Under the pieces are notes generated by a model that was not told where the DNA came from, did not search any database, and worked only from the letters and a program-made list of their open reading frames with translations. This document shows, piece by piece, positions 33,707 to 42,401 of a stretch of 64,000 nucleotides of DNA (position 1 is the stretch's first letter; each line of letters starts with the position of its first letter). Made by a program: the position numbers and the translations under genes. The stretch comes from Streptomyces sp. NBC_01296. Lineage in GTDB: Bacteria; Actinomycetota; Actinomycetes; Streptomycetales; Streptomycetaceae. The stretch covers positions 7,502,001 to 7,566,000 of the forward strand of contig NZ_CP130720.1 of NCBI RefSeq assembly GCF_035984415.1, in the 5' to 3' direction.

Positions 33707-33748
33707 TGAAGAGTCGGTACGACCCGGTGAAGAGTCGGTGCGACCCGG
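33707..33748. repeat. Two tandem 21-bp repeats
   Basis: TGAAGAGTCGGT(A/G)CGACCCGG occurs twice without a gap, differing at one base. It lies between the terminator and the phosphatase stop. Confidence 0.8.
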
Positions 33749-33751
33749 CGC

Positions 33752-35176
33752 TCAGCCACCGATCCTGGCCACCAGGACGCAGGCGTCGTCCTCGCGTTCG
33801 CTCTCGCCGAACTCCTCGACCACCATCCGCACGCAGTCCTGCGCCGACCGCGCCGCCGTGAACCGCGGCGCGAGGGCCAGCAGCCGCTCGGTGCCGTCCG
33901 CCCGGCTGAACTCGATGCTGCGCGGCGTCAGTCCGTCCGTGTGCAGGACGAGTACGTCGCCGACCTGCAGCCGTTCCTCGGCCTGCCCGTACGCCGCCCC
34001 GGAGGTCGCGCCCAGCAGTACGCCCTCCGGCGGCTGCAGGGCGCGGCCCGAGCGGCCGCGGAACAACAGCGGGGCGGGATGGCCGGCCTGCGCCCAGGAG
34101 AGCACACGGCGCACGGGATCGTAACGGCAGCAAACGGCCGAGCCGAGCGCCGGTTGTACGGAGGCCTCCAGGAGCTGGTTGAGCCAGCCCATCAGCGGGC
34201 CCGGCTCGATCCCGGCCATGGCCATGCCGCGCAGGGCGCCCAGCATCATCGCCATCCCGGAGGTGGCCGTCACCCCGTGCCCGGTCAGGTCACCGACCGT
34301 CAACAGAGAGCAGCCGTCGGGCAGTTCGAGTGCGTCGTACCAGTCGCCGCCGATCAGGGCGCTCGTCGCGGAGGGCAGGTAGTGTGCGGCGACGTCGAGT
34401 GCGCCGGTGGTGTGGTGCGGGAACCGCAGGGAGCCGCGCCACGGGGGGAGCACGGCTTCCTGCAGCTCGACCGCCAGCCGGTGCTCGGTCTGCGCGATCT
34501 CCCGCCGGCGCTGCAGCGAGTCACGGGACTCGCGTACGGCGCGCTGGCTTCGGCGCAGCTCACTCACGTCCCGGAACACGGCCCACATGGAGGCCGTGCA
34601 GCCGTCGGAGTCGAGTACCGGCTCGCCTCGCATGTGCAGCGTCCGGACGCGGCCGTCGGCCCGGACGATGCGGAACTCGCCGTCGATCGGCTTTCCGTCG
34701 ACCAGACAGGCCGTCACCATCGAGGTGAGCAACGGCTGGTCATCGGAGAAGAGGGTGGAACCGAGTTCGTCGAGGGGGAGCGGGCCCGCCTCGGGCGAGC
34801 GGCCGAAGATCTGGAACAGTTCCTCGGACCAGTTGACCTCGTCGGTGAGCAGGTTCCACTCGGCGCTGCCGACGCGGGTCTGCTGGGGTTCCGTTCCGGT
34901 GGCCGGCGCCCCGTCGGGGAGCTCGTCGAGTTCGGGAGCGGGCGGCAGGCCTTCCTTGAGCTGTCCCAGGTGCTCGCGCAGGTCGTCGAGTTGGTGGACG
35001 GCGAGGTCGCACAGGGCGCGCTGCCAGCGGCCCTGGGCGTCGTCGTCGTCGACGACGGTGTCGCGGCGCACCGCGTCCACCTCGCCGCGCAGCCGCCGGG
35101 TCTGCGAGATCAGGGCGTCCACCGAACCTGGCTCTGGCGGCTGCGCGGGACGGTCCGCGAAGAGGTGGGACGGCAT
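33752..35176 (-). CDS. PAS domain-SpoIIE-type PP2C serine/threonine phosphatase
   Basis: Predicted 474-residue cytoplasmic protein. A helical N-terminus (LISQTRRLRGEVDAVRRD to about 85) is followed by a PAS domain (about 105-220; VGSAEWNLLTDEVNWSEELFQIFGRSPE to MWAVFRDVSELRRSQ). A short coiled coil leads to a SpoIIE-like PP2C domain with ALIGGDWYDALELPDGCSLLTVGDLTGHG near 288-315, whose Asp residues bind the metals. Such proteins dephosphorylate anti-sigma-factor antagonists or other Ser/Thr phosphoproteins and are abundant in Streptomyces. The start at 35176 is preceded by 220 bp of likely promoter DNA including a perfect TGGCATATGCCA palindrome. A terminator follows the gene. Confidence 0.9.
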   Translation of the reverse strand: MPSHLFADRPAQPPEPGSVDALISQTRRLRGEVDAVRRDTVVDDDDAQGRWQRALCDLAVHQLDDLREHLGQLKEGLPPAPELDELPDGAPATGTEPQQTRVGSAEWNLLTDEVNWSEELFQIFGRSPEAGPLPLDELGSTLFSDDQPLLTSMVTACLVDGKPIDGEFRIVRADGRVRTLHMRGEPVLDSDGCTASMWAVFRDVSELRRSQRAVRESRDSLQRRREIAQTEHRLAVELQEAVLPPWRGSLRFPHHTTGALDVAAHYLPSATSALIGGDWYDALELPDGCSLLTVGDLTGHGVTATSGMAMMLGALRGMAMAGIEPGPLMGWLNQLLEASVQPALGSAVCCRYDPVRRVLSWAQAGHPAPLLFRGRSGRALQPPEGVLLGATSGAAYGQAEERLQVGDVLVLHTDGLTPRSIEFSRADGTERLLALAPRFTAARSAQDCVRMVVEEFGESEREDDACVLVARIGG

Positions 35177-35295
35177 GAGAACTCCGATACAGGCGGCGCG
35201 GCACGGCCAAGTCTGAAGGAAGGACCGGTTACGACTGTTGCACAGGCCGCGACGGCCCGTAAGGCGTTTGGCAACATCCGTAACGTCGTTGCTTC

Positions 35296-35307
35296 TGGCA
35301 TATGCCA
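35296..35307. promoter_or_regulatory. 12-bp palindrome upstream of the PAS-PP2C gene
   Basis: TGGCATATGCCA is perfectly symmetric, about 120 bp upstream of the phosphatase start. It could bind a dimeric regulator. Confidence 0.35.
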
Positions 35308-35396
35308 AGGGCCTCCCGGCCCCCCCTTCGCCTGTACGAACGTTTCCGGTCAGCCCTACCGGGATCCCATCGGCGGTCTTTGGCCGCCGTCCCGTG

Positions 35397-35645
35397 TCAC
35401 ACGCTGAGCGGCACCGGGTGGATCTCGCTGGCCGGGTGTCCCGTGCGCTCGTGGATCCGCAGCACCGCGTCCGCCGAGGGAGCCTCGGACAGGCAATAGA
35501 CGGTCCCGGATGCGGGGTCGGCCCAGGCGCGCTCGAAGTGCACCTTCTCGTCGCCCTCGATCGCCAGGTCCGCCTTGTGGGCGGCCATCAGCTCGGCTTC
35601 GGTGATGCCCTTCATGCCGTGGTGGACATCCATGTACATCGTCAC
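35397..35645 (-). CDS. DUF4242 protein (SCO4226-like)
   Basis: Predicted 82-residue protein. GTG at 35645 has AGGAGG nine bases upstream; the ATG six bases inside would be too far from it. The pattern MYMDVHHGMKGITEAELMAAHKADLAIEGDEKVHFERAWADPASGTVYCLSEAPSADAVLRIHERTG matches DUF4242. The S. coelicolor member SCO4226 binds nickel and forms a ferredoxin-like homodimer. The His residues of VHH and the Cys are candidate ligands here. It has its own short promoter gap toward 35646-35982. Confidence 0.82.
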   Translation of the reverse strand: MTMYMDVHHGMKGITEAELMAAHKADLAIEGDEKVHFERAWADPASGTVYCLSEAPSADAVLRIHERTGHPASEIHPVPLSV

Positions 35646-35982
35646 CGCCGCACACCTCCTCACGTGTCGCTGCGAGTGCAGCCGTATCTCCTCCCATCGT
35701 CCTCCCGCGGCCGGAAACCGGCCCTCCGGAGGGCGCGGATCGATCGTACGGACGAGATGTACGAGACCCGCGCGCGGCGGAACCCGTATCCGAGCCGGAT
35801 CAACGCCCCCGCGGGAGTACCCCCCGAACGAAGGACCCCCTGAACGCAGGACCCCCTCCCCGCGCGACCCGTACCGCCGTCCCGCTTCCCACCCCACCAG
35901 GTGATCGCTACTCTACGTGTCGGTAACGAGCCGGGGGAGGTCCGTGAACGCGGGCCCGCGCAGGGGTTGGGGACACAGCAAC
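35646..35982. other. Intergenic region with palindrome and tandem repeat
   Basis: No convincing gene lies in these 337 bp between two divergent genes. It contains the perfect 14-bp palindrome GCCCTCCGGAGGGC (35721-35734). It also has two tandem 16-bp copies of GAACGNAGGACCCCCT (35826-35857). Both are candidates for protein binding or hairpins, and the region must hold the promoters of both flanking genes. Confidence 0.6.
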
Positions 35983-38193
35983 ATGACCGGGCAGAGCCGC
36001 CGCTCCTTCCTCACGTACCTCGTCGCGGCGCCGACGCTCGCCCTCGTCACCCGGGCGGGGGCCGACGTCCTCGCCCCGCAGCCCGCCCACGCCGTGGTCC
36101 CGAGCCTGCCCGCCCCGGCCGATCTGGTGGACCTCGGCGACCTGTTCATCCTGGCCGGCGCGCCCACCTCCGCCCTGCTGGCGCTCTCCGTGGAGACGGA
36201 CGGGACCATCCGCTTCCGGCTGCCGCGCGAGGAGGTCGGCCAGGGGCTCACCACCGCCGTGGCCATGCTCGTCGCGGAAGAGCTCGACGCGCCGCTGGCC
36301 GCCGTCCGCGTGGAACTGGACGACGCGCGGCCCGAGCTGCTGTTCAACCAGCTCACCGGAAGCTCCAACTCCATCCGCTCCCTCTACGGGCCGGTCCGGC
36401 AGGCCGCCGCCACCGCCCGGGCCCGCCTGGTCGCGGCGGCCGCCCGCCGGTGGGGCCTGGCCGCCTCCTCGCTGACCACCGCGAACGGCGCCGTACGGGC
36501 CCCCGACGGACGCACCGCCGACTACGGCGGCCTCTCCGCGGCCGCCGCCGACCCCGCCCTGATCGTCCTCGGCGCCACCCCGAAGAAGGCGGCGAAGCAC
36601 TCCCTCGTCGGCAGGCCCACCGGCCGGATCGACGCCCGCGCCATGGTGACCGGCGCCCAGCAGTACACCCTCGACCTCGACGTGCCCGGAGCCAAGCCCT
36701 GCGTGCTGCGCCGCCCGCCCTCCCTCGGAGGCAGCGTCAAGGCCGTCGCCAACCTCGCCGCCGTCCGCGCCATGCCCGGCGTCCTGCACGTGGTCACCGT
36801 CCCGACCGGTGTCGCCGTCGTCGCCGAGACCTTCGGGCAGGCCCTCGACGCCAAAGCAGCCCTCCAGGTCACCTGGGGTCCCGGCCCCGCCGACCAGCTC
36901 TCGGACGCGCAGATCCGCGCCAAGCTGCGCGCCGCCACCCCGCCGCTGCTGGTGCCGCCGCTGCTCACCCCTTACGTGGACGCCGAGTTCGACTTCGCGT
37001 TCGTCAGCCACGCGGCCATGGAGACCAACTCCGCCGTGGCCGACGTACGGGACGACCGCGCCGAGATCTGGTCCGGGCTCAAGTCCCCGATCGTGGCCCG
37101 CGAGACCATCGCCGCCGAGCTCGGCCTGCCGCTCGACAAGGTCACCGTGCACGTGATCCAGGCCGGCGGCTCCTTCGGGCGGCGGCTCTTCTTCGACGCG
37201 GCCCTGGAGGCCGCCCGCGTCTCCAAGGCCTGCCGCCGGCCCGTCCGGCTGATGTGGACCCGCGTCGACGACACCCGGCACGGCCGGATGCGCCCCGCCA
37301 CCCACCACAAGATCCGCGCCACCCACCTGCTGGGCGAGGTGCTCAGCTTCGAGCACCGGGTCGCCGCCGCCGAGACGGACTTCCGCCACGGGCTCGGCGA
37401 GATCATCACCGCCACCGCCGCCAGCCTGCCGCTCGGCATCGGCAACGCGACCCTGGCGCAGACCCTGTTCCACACCACGATCAAGTCCCCGTACCACTTC
37501 GGGCTCACCACCCACGGGCTCAGCGAGGTGCCCACCGGCATCCCGACCGGCTCCTGGCGCTCGGTGTACTCCGCCAACACCCGGGGCGCCGAGGAGATCG
37601 TGGTCGACGAACTCGCGGCGCGGACGGGCAAGGACCCGTACGAGTTCCGGCGCGCCTTCCTGAAGACCGCCGCCCAGCGCGCGGTGCTCGACAAGGCGGC
37701 GACCGAGGGGGAATGGGGGCGGCCGATGCCGGCGGGCTGCGCGCAGGGCATCGCCTTCCACGACGAGTACAAGTCCCGCACCGCCTGCCTGGTCGAGATC
37801 GACGCCCGCGACCCGGAGCACGTCCGCGTCACCAAGGCCGTCATTGCGGTCGACGTGGGCCTGCCCGTCAACCCGCGCGGACTGGAGGCCCAGATGATCG
37901 GCGGCCTCACCGACGCGATCTCCACCACCCTGAAGGCCGGGCTGCACCTGGACAAGGGGCTGCCGCTGGAGGGCAGTTACAGCCAGTTCCACTGGGCCCG
38001 GCAGCGCGACACCCCGTATGACGTACGGGTCTTCGTGCTGCCGGCCACCGGGGAGGAGCCGGGCGGCGCGGGCGAGCTCGGCGTACCCGCCGCGGTGGGC
38101 GCCATCGCCAATGCCTGGGCCCGGGCCACCGGCAACAAGCCGCGCAGCTTCCCCCTCGACTTCGACGTCGACTTCACCCCGTACCCCCGCTAG
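35983..38193 (+). CDS. Tat-exported molybdopterin-binding oxidoreductase large subunit (IorB-like)
   Basis: Predicted 736 residues from the ATG at 35983; a GTG at 35944 close to GGGGGAGG would give 13 more. SRRSFLTYLVAAPTLALVTRAG near the N-terminus is a twin-arginine signal. The rest matches the xanthine dehydrogenase-family large subunit: VEETDGTIRFRLPREEVGQGLTTAVAMLVAEELD, later VIQAGGSFGRRLFFDAALEAARV near 395, and the terminal GAGELGVPAAVGAIANAWARATG. Glu in GAGELG is in the place of the catalytic base. With the 2Fe-2S protein next door and no FAD subunit, it fits the isoquinoline 1-oxidoreductase type, which hydroxylates N-heterocycles or aldehydes and passes electrons to a carrier outside FAD. 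The substrate is unknown. Confidence 0.85.
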   Translation: MTGQSRRSFLTYLVAAPTLALVTRAGADVLAPQPAHAVVPSLPAPADLVDLGDLFILAGAPTSALLALSVETDGTIRFRLPREEVGQGLTTAVAMLVAEELDAPLAAVRVELDDARPELLFNQLTGSSNSIRSLYGPVRQAAATARARLVAAAARRWGLAASSLTTANGAVRAPDGRTADYGGLSAAAADPALIVLGATPKKAAKHSLVGRPTGRIDARAMVTGAQQYTLDLDVPGAKPCVLRRPPSLGGSVKAVANLAAVRAMPGVLHVVTVPTGVAVVAETFGQALDAKAALQVTWGPGPADQLSDAQIRAKLRAATPPLLVPPLLTPYVDAEFDFAFVSHAAMETNSAVADVRDDRAEIWSGLKSPIVARETIAAELGLPLDKVTVHVIQAGGSFGRRLFFDAALEAARVSKACRRPVRLMWTRVDDTRHGRMRPATHHKIRATHLLGEVLSFEHRVAAAETDFRHGLGEIITATAASLPLGIGNATLAQTLFHTTIKSPYHFGLTTHGLSEVPTGIPTGSWRSVYSANTRGAEEIVVDELAARTGKDPYEFRRAFLKTAAQRAVLDKAATEGEWGRPMPAGCAQGIAFHDEYKSRTACLVEIDARDPEHVRVTKAVIAVDVGLPVNPRGLEAQMIGGLTDAISTTLKAGLHLDKGLPLEGSYSQFHWARQRDTPYDVRVFVLPATGEEPGGAGELGVPAAVGAIANAWARATGNKPRSFPLDFDVDFTPYPR

Positions 38194-38228
38194 AACAGCA
38201 ACTGCCAGTCATTTCAGGAGAGTCCGCC

Positions 38229-38684
38229 GTGCCCTCGCACACCTTCACCGTCAACGGGCAGAGCGTCACCGTGGACGCGCCCGACGATCTGCCCCTGCTG
38301 TGGGTGCTCCGCGACATGCTGGGCGTACGCGGCCCCAAGTACGGCTGCGGCGTGGACGTCTGCAAGGCCTGCACCAGCCATCTCGACGGGGTGGACGTCC
38401 GACCGTGCGTGGTGCCCGTCGCCGCGTGCGCCGGCAGGGCGGTGACCACCATCGAGGGACTGGCGAACGGGGACGAGCTGCACCCCGTACAGGAGGCCTG
38501 GCTCGAACAGGACGTCGCCCAGTGCGGTTTCTGCCAGCCCGGCCAGATCATGGCCGCCGTCGCCCTCCTGAAGCGCACCGGCACGCCCACGGACGAGGAC
38601 ATCGACGCCATCGCCAACATCTGCCGCTGCGGCACCTACTTCCGCATCCGGGAGGCCATCCGCAGCGCGGCCGCCAGGATGTGA
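38229..38684 (+). CDS. (2Fe-2S)-binding small subunit of the molybdenum hydroxylase (IorA-like)
   Basis: Predicted 151 residues from the GTG at 38229, with CAGGAGAG upstream. The plant-ferredoxin-like cluster site CGVDVCKAC near residue 39 plus a following Cys, then the second helical cluster site CGFCQPGQ near 98 and CRCG near 132, give two 2Fe-2S centres. It sits 35 bp after the large subunit and is surely co-expressed. It has no signal peptide and probably rides through Tat with its Tat-tagged partner (hitchhiker export), which is inference. A GC hairpin follows. Confidence 0.9.
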   Translation: MPSHTFTVNGQSVTVDAPDDLPLLWVLRDMLGVRGPKYGCGVDVCKACTSHLDGVDVRPCVVPVAACAGRAVTTIEGLANGDELHPVQEAWLEQDVAQCGFCQPGQIMAAVALLKRTGTPTDEDIDAIANICRCGTYFRIREAIRSAAARM

Positions 38685-38705
38685 GCGTCCGGGAGCGAGC
38701 GAGAG

Positions 38706-38740
38706 GGGCCCCGGGGACTCCCCCGTCGACCCCGGGGCCC
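38706..38740 (+). terminator. Hairpin after the 2Fe-2S subunit gene
   Basis: GGGCCCCGGGG and CCCCGGGGCCC pair perfectly (11 bp) around a 13-base loop; no T-tract. Confidence 0.6.
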
Positions 38741-38844
38741 GACCGCTCGCGGTCAAACCTATGCGGCGGGACGCCGGTTCGCAGGGTCCGCCGTGCACAG
38801 TGACCGGGCAGAACGGGTATCACTGAGCACAGTGATGCGCCGGG

Positions 38845-40395
38845 GTGGTTGACCCGCCGGCGCGACCGGACCGGAGGGACCCCGTCATTTCGCATCCGCC
38901 CATCCCGCAAACGCCCGCGGACCGGTCGCGCAGCCGGTCCGAGGACGTCCTCAAGCTGCACCGGCTCGCCCAATCAGGCGGCTCGGCAGCGGTGTTGCAG
39001 TGGCTCGCCGCCCGGCTGGGCGGCTGGACCGGCGTGGTGGACGCCGACGGAGCCGCAGGTCCGGAGCTCGCCCTCCGCGGGGCCGCGGAGCTGCATGCCA
39101 GGGCCGTGCGCTCGGCCGTCCTGCACGGCGAGCGCTCGGCAGCGCTGCTGTTCGCGCTGGACGGGAGCCGCGCGCTGGCCGCCGTACTGGACCTGCCGCA
39201 CCACCCGGGAGCGTCCGCGCTGCTCGCGGACGCCGCCGCCGTACTGGCCCTCGTCCTGCGGGCCGAGGAGGCAGAGCGGCGCGAGGAGCGGGCCGAACTC
39301 GCCGAATCACGGGCCCGCGAGGCCGTCCTGCACCTGTTGATGAACGGCAGGCTCTCCACCGCCCACCAGATCGCCGAGGCGCTCTGCCCCTCGCTGCCCG
39401 AGCCGATGCGGATGTACGTCGTGGAGTGCCGGGCCGGGGAGCGCGGCGAGGTGGCCCGGCTCTGCGAGGAGCTGACGGGCGGCCGGGCCTGGATCGTGCG
39501 CTGCCCGGTGTACGTGCGCCACCTCCTCGTCCTGGTCCCCGGCGACCTCGCGGCGACCTCGGCCGCGCACGATCCGCTGGCCGAGGCGCTGGTGGCGGTG
39601 GCCCGCCACTGCACGGTCGGGGTCAGCGCGGAACTGCGGCTGCGCGAGGCCCCGGCCGCCTACACCCAGGCCTTCCACGCCCTGGCCGTCGCCCGCGGCC
39701 GCGGCGGGCGGCACGCCCGTTTCGGCCCCGGGCCCGAACTGGAGCTGGCCGCCCACGCGGCCGGGACCGGCTGGGCCGAGGCCCTGCTCGCGCCCCTGCA
39801 CACGTACGTGCCGCGGCGCCCCCAGGACCCCGGCGCGCAGGAGCTGCGGGCCACCGCGCACGCCTGGCTGAACTTCTGCTCGCACGCCACGCGGCTGCTG
39901 AAGATCCACCGCAACACCCTGGCCACCCGGCTGCGGCTGATCGAGTCGGTCCTCGGCACGGACCTCGCGCGGCTCCCCGAGCAGGCGGCGCTCTCGCTCG
40001 CGCTGCGGCTGACCCCGGGCGGGGCGGGCGGCGGCGCGGGATCCTCCGGAGGTGGCGTGGCCGGGCCTTCCCACGGTGGCGCGGCCGGCGCTCCGGCCGA
40101 TCTGGACGGCGTACTGCGCCACCCCGACCTGGCGGCCTGGGCCCGCGCGCATCTGGCGCCGCTGACCGGGCGGGACGCCCCGCCCGGCGCCCGGGAGACC
40201 GTACGGGCCTGGCTGCGGCACGACGCGCACCTGGTCCCGGCGGCGGCCGCGCTCGGCATCTCGGTGCCGGGCACGCGCAAGCGGCTGACCCGGATCGAGG
40301 CGCTGCTGGAGCGCTCGCTGCTGCGCTCGCCGAGCGCCCGCTACGACCTGTGGCTGGCCCACCGGGCCGAGGAACTGGCCGGGTTCGCGGCATGA
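38845..40395 (+). CDS. PucR-type regulator with two C-terminal HTH blocks
   Basis: Predicted 516 residues if translation starts at the GTG at 38845, which has no good ribosome site. GGAGGG (38874-38879) is instead placed to serve position 38885-38888, where the frame reads GTC ATT TCG; neither codon is standard, though ATT is used rarely. The domain content starts near SEDVLKLHRLAQSGG. The middle carries a GGDEF-like/CdaR region. HATRLLKIHRNTLATRLRLIESVLG near residue 350 is a PucR helix-turn-helix. A second similar block (DAHLVPAAAALGISVPGTRKRLTRIEALL) sits near 460, separated by a Gly/Ala linker. PucR proteins control purine or other catabolism. It lies between the Mo hydroxylase and the KimA-like transporter. 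Confidence 0.8.
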   Translation: MVDPPARPDRRDPVISHPPIPQTPADRSRSRSEDVLKLHRLAQSGGSAAVLQWLAARLGGWTGVVDADGAAGPELALRGAAELHARAVRSAVLHGERSAALLFALDGSRALAAVLDLPHHPGASALLADAAAVLALVLRAEEAERREERAELAESRAREAVLHLLMNGRLSTAHQIAEALCPSLPEPMRMYVVECRAGERGEVARLCEELTGGRAWIVRCPVYVRHLLVLVPGDLAATSAAHDPLAEALVAVARHCTVGVSAELRLREAPAAYTQAFHALAVARGRGGRHARFGPGPELELAAHAAGTGWAEALLAPLHTYVPRRPQDPGAQELRATAHAWLNFCSHATRLLKIHRNTLATRLRLIESVLGTDLARLPEQAALSLALRLTPGGAGGGAGSSGGGVAGPSHGGAAGAPADLDGVLRHPDLAAWARAHLAPLTGRDAPPGARETVRAWLRHDAHLVPAAAALGISVPGTRKRLTRIEALLERSLLRSPSARYDLWLAHRAEELAGFAA

Positions 40396-40446
40396 CACAG
40401 CCCCAATGAGGGACAAAGCGCATGAAATATGCACGATCATGCCGGG

Positions 40447-42399
40447 ATGAGGCGTATCAATCTGAAGCGCGTGCTGGTGGGTGAACCGCTCGACACCGCG
40501 CGACTGGGCGAGACCCTGCTGCCCAAACGGCTCGCGCTGCCGATCTTCTGCAGCGACCCGCTCTCCTCCGTGGCCTACGCCACCGAGGAGATCCTGCTGA
40601 TCCTCGCCCTCGGCGGCGCCGCGCTGCTCCACCTCGCCTGGTACGCGGCCGCCGCCATCGTCTTCCTGATGATCGTGGTCGTCGCCTCCTACCGGCAGAC
40701 CTGTTACGCCTATCCCGGCGGCGGCGGTGCGTACATCGTCAGCTCGGAGAACCTCGGCCAGACCGCCGCCCTCACCGCCGCCAGCGCGCTGCTCGTCGAC
40801 TACGTCATGACCGTCGCCGTCTCCGTGGTCTCCGGCGTGGACGCCATCACCTCCGCGATCCCCTCGCTCAGCGACCACGAAGTCAGCCTGTCGGTGGGGT
40901 TCGTGGTGCTGCTGATGCTGATGAACCTGCGCGGCGTACGGGAGTCGGGACGCATCTTCGCCATTCCGACCTACGGGTTCGTCCTCGTCATCTACCTCAT
41001 GTTCGCGGTGGCGGCGGTCCGGCTCGGGACCGGCGAGACCGTCCGCGCCGAGTCCGCCGACCTCCCGATCACCGCGGAGGCCACCTTCACCGGCCTCGGC
41101 CTGGTCCTCCTCGTCATGCGGGCCTTCGCCTCCGGCTGCACGGCGCTCACCGGTGTCGAGGCGATCAGCAACGGCGTACCCGCCTTCCGGAAGCCCAAGA
41201 GCCGCAACGCCGCGAACACCCTGGCCGTGATGGGCGTCCTCTCGGTGACCATGTTCCTCGGCATCACCATCCTGGCCATGGTGTACGAGGTGCACGTCGC
41301 CGCCGACCCCACCGAACTGGGCCTGCCGCCCGGCACGCCGATGTCGACCGCGCTCGCCCAGATCGGCCGGGCCACCTTCGGGGACTGGCACTTCCTCTTC
41401 TACCTGCTCCAGGCCGTCACCGCGGGCGTACTGATCCTCGCCGCGAACACCGCCTTCAACGGCTTCCCGATGCTCGCCTCGATCCTGGCCAAGGACCGGT
41501 ACGCGCCGCGCCAGCTCTTCAACCGCGGCGACCGGCTCGTCTACTCCAACGGCATCGTGCTGCTCGCGCTCGTCGCCGTCGCCCTCATCGTCTCCTTCGA
41601 CGCCCAGCTGACCCGCCTCATCCAGCTCTACATCATCGGCGTCTTCGTCTCCTTCACCCTCTCCCAGGCGGGCATGGTCCGGCACTGGCGGCGGGAACTC
41701 GCCTCCCCGGCCACGCCCCGGGAGCAGCGGATCCACATCCACCGCCGGCTGGCGATCAACGCGGTCGGCGCCACCCTGACCGCCGTGGTCCTGGTCATCG
41801 TCCTGCTCACCAAGTTCACGCACGGCGCCTGGCTGGTCGTCATCGCGATGCCGGTGCTGTTCCTCGGCATGAAGGGGGTCCGCCGGCACTACGACCGGGT
41901 CTCGGCCCAGGTCGCCGTCGCCCCCGGGGTCAAACCGCGCAAACCCTCCCGCCACCACGTGCTGGTGCTGGTCGCCAACGTGCACGCCCCGACGCTGAAG
42001 GCGCTCGGCTATGCACAGGCGCTGCGGCCGGACACCCTGACGGCCGTCACCGTCGCCGCCGACGAGGAGGACGCGCGCCGGCTGCGCGAGGCATGGGCGG
42101 AGCACGACCCGGGCGTCCCGCTGAAGATCCTGCACTCCCCGTACCGCGAGGTCGTCGGGCCGGTGCTCGCGCACATCCAGGAACTGGCCGCCGCCGAGGG
42201 GACGGACATCCTGTCCGTGGTGATCCCCGAGTACGTGGTCGGGCACTGGTGGGAGCAGCCCCTGCACAACCAGAACGCGTTCCGGCTCAAGGCGAGGCTG
42301 CTGTTCACCCCGGGCGTCGCGGTGATCGACGTACCGTACCTGCTCGAGTCGGCCCGGCGGGCCGCACCGCACGAGCCGGCGGAGCCGACGAGGGCCTGA
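40447..42399 (+). CDS. APC-superfamily potassium transporter, KimA (YdaO)-like
   Basis: Predicted 650 residues from the ATG at 40447; an ATG at 40429 is also in frame. About twelve transmembrane segments make an amino-acid-permease fold. The N-terminus INLKRVLVGEPL followed by LPKRLALPIFCSDPLSSVAYATEEILL is typical of KimA/YdaO proteins rather than true amino acid permeases. The soluble tail after residue 500 (HHVLVLVANVHAPTLKALGYAQALRPDTLTAV...) is a UspA-like regulatory domain. KimA imports potassium with protons in Bacillus and is inhibited by cyclic di-AMP; the same is inferred here. The gap upstream is too short for a ydaO riboswitch. Its stop is two bases from the convergent PucR stop. 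Confidence 0.85.
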   Translation: MRRINLKRVLVGEPLDTARLGETLLPKRLALPIFCSDPLSSVAYATEEILLILALGGAALLHLAWYAAAAIVFLMIVVVASYRQTCYAYPGGGGAYIVSSENLGQTAALTAASALLVDYVMTVAVSVVSGVDAITSAIPSLSDHEVSLSVGFVVLLMLMNLRGVRESGRIFAIPTYGFVLVIYLMFAVAAVRLGTGETVRAESADLPITAEATFTGLGLVLLVMRAFASGCTALTGVEAISNGVPAFRKPKSRNAANTLAVMGVLSVTMFLGITILAMVYEVHVAADPTELGLPPGTPMSTALAQIGRATFGDWHFLFYLLQAVTAGVLILAANTAFNGFPMLASILAKDRYAPRQLFNRGDRLVYSNGIVLLALVAVALIVSFDAQLTRLIQLYIIGVFVSFTLSQAGMVRHWRRELASPATPREQRIHIHRRLAINAVGATLTAVVLVIVLLTKFTHGAWLVVIAMPVLFLGMKGVRRHYDRVSAQVAVAPGVKPRKPSRHHVLVLVANVHAPTLKALGYAQALRPDTLTAVTVAADEEDARRLREAWAEHDPGVPLKILHSPYREVVGPVLAHIQELAAAEGTDILSVVIPEYVVGHWWEQPLHNQNAFRLKARLLFTPGVAVIDVPYLLESARRAAPHEPAEPTRA

Positions 42400-42401
42400 G
42401 G

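Noticed and set aside
40396..40446. Possible ydaO (cyclic di-AMP) riboswitch before the KimA-like transporter
   Set aside because: Only 51 bp separate it from the upstream gene, far too short for that riboswitch.
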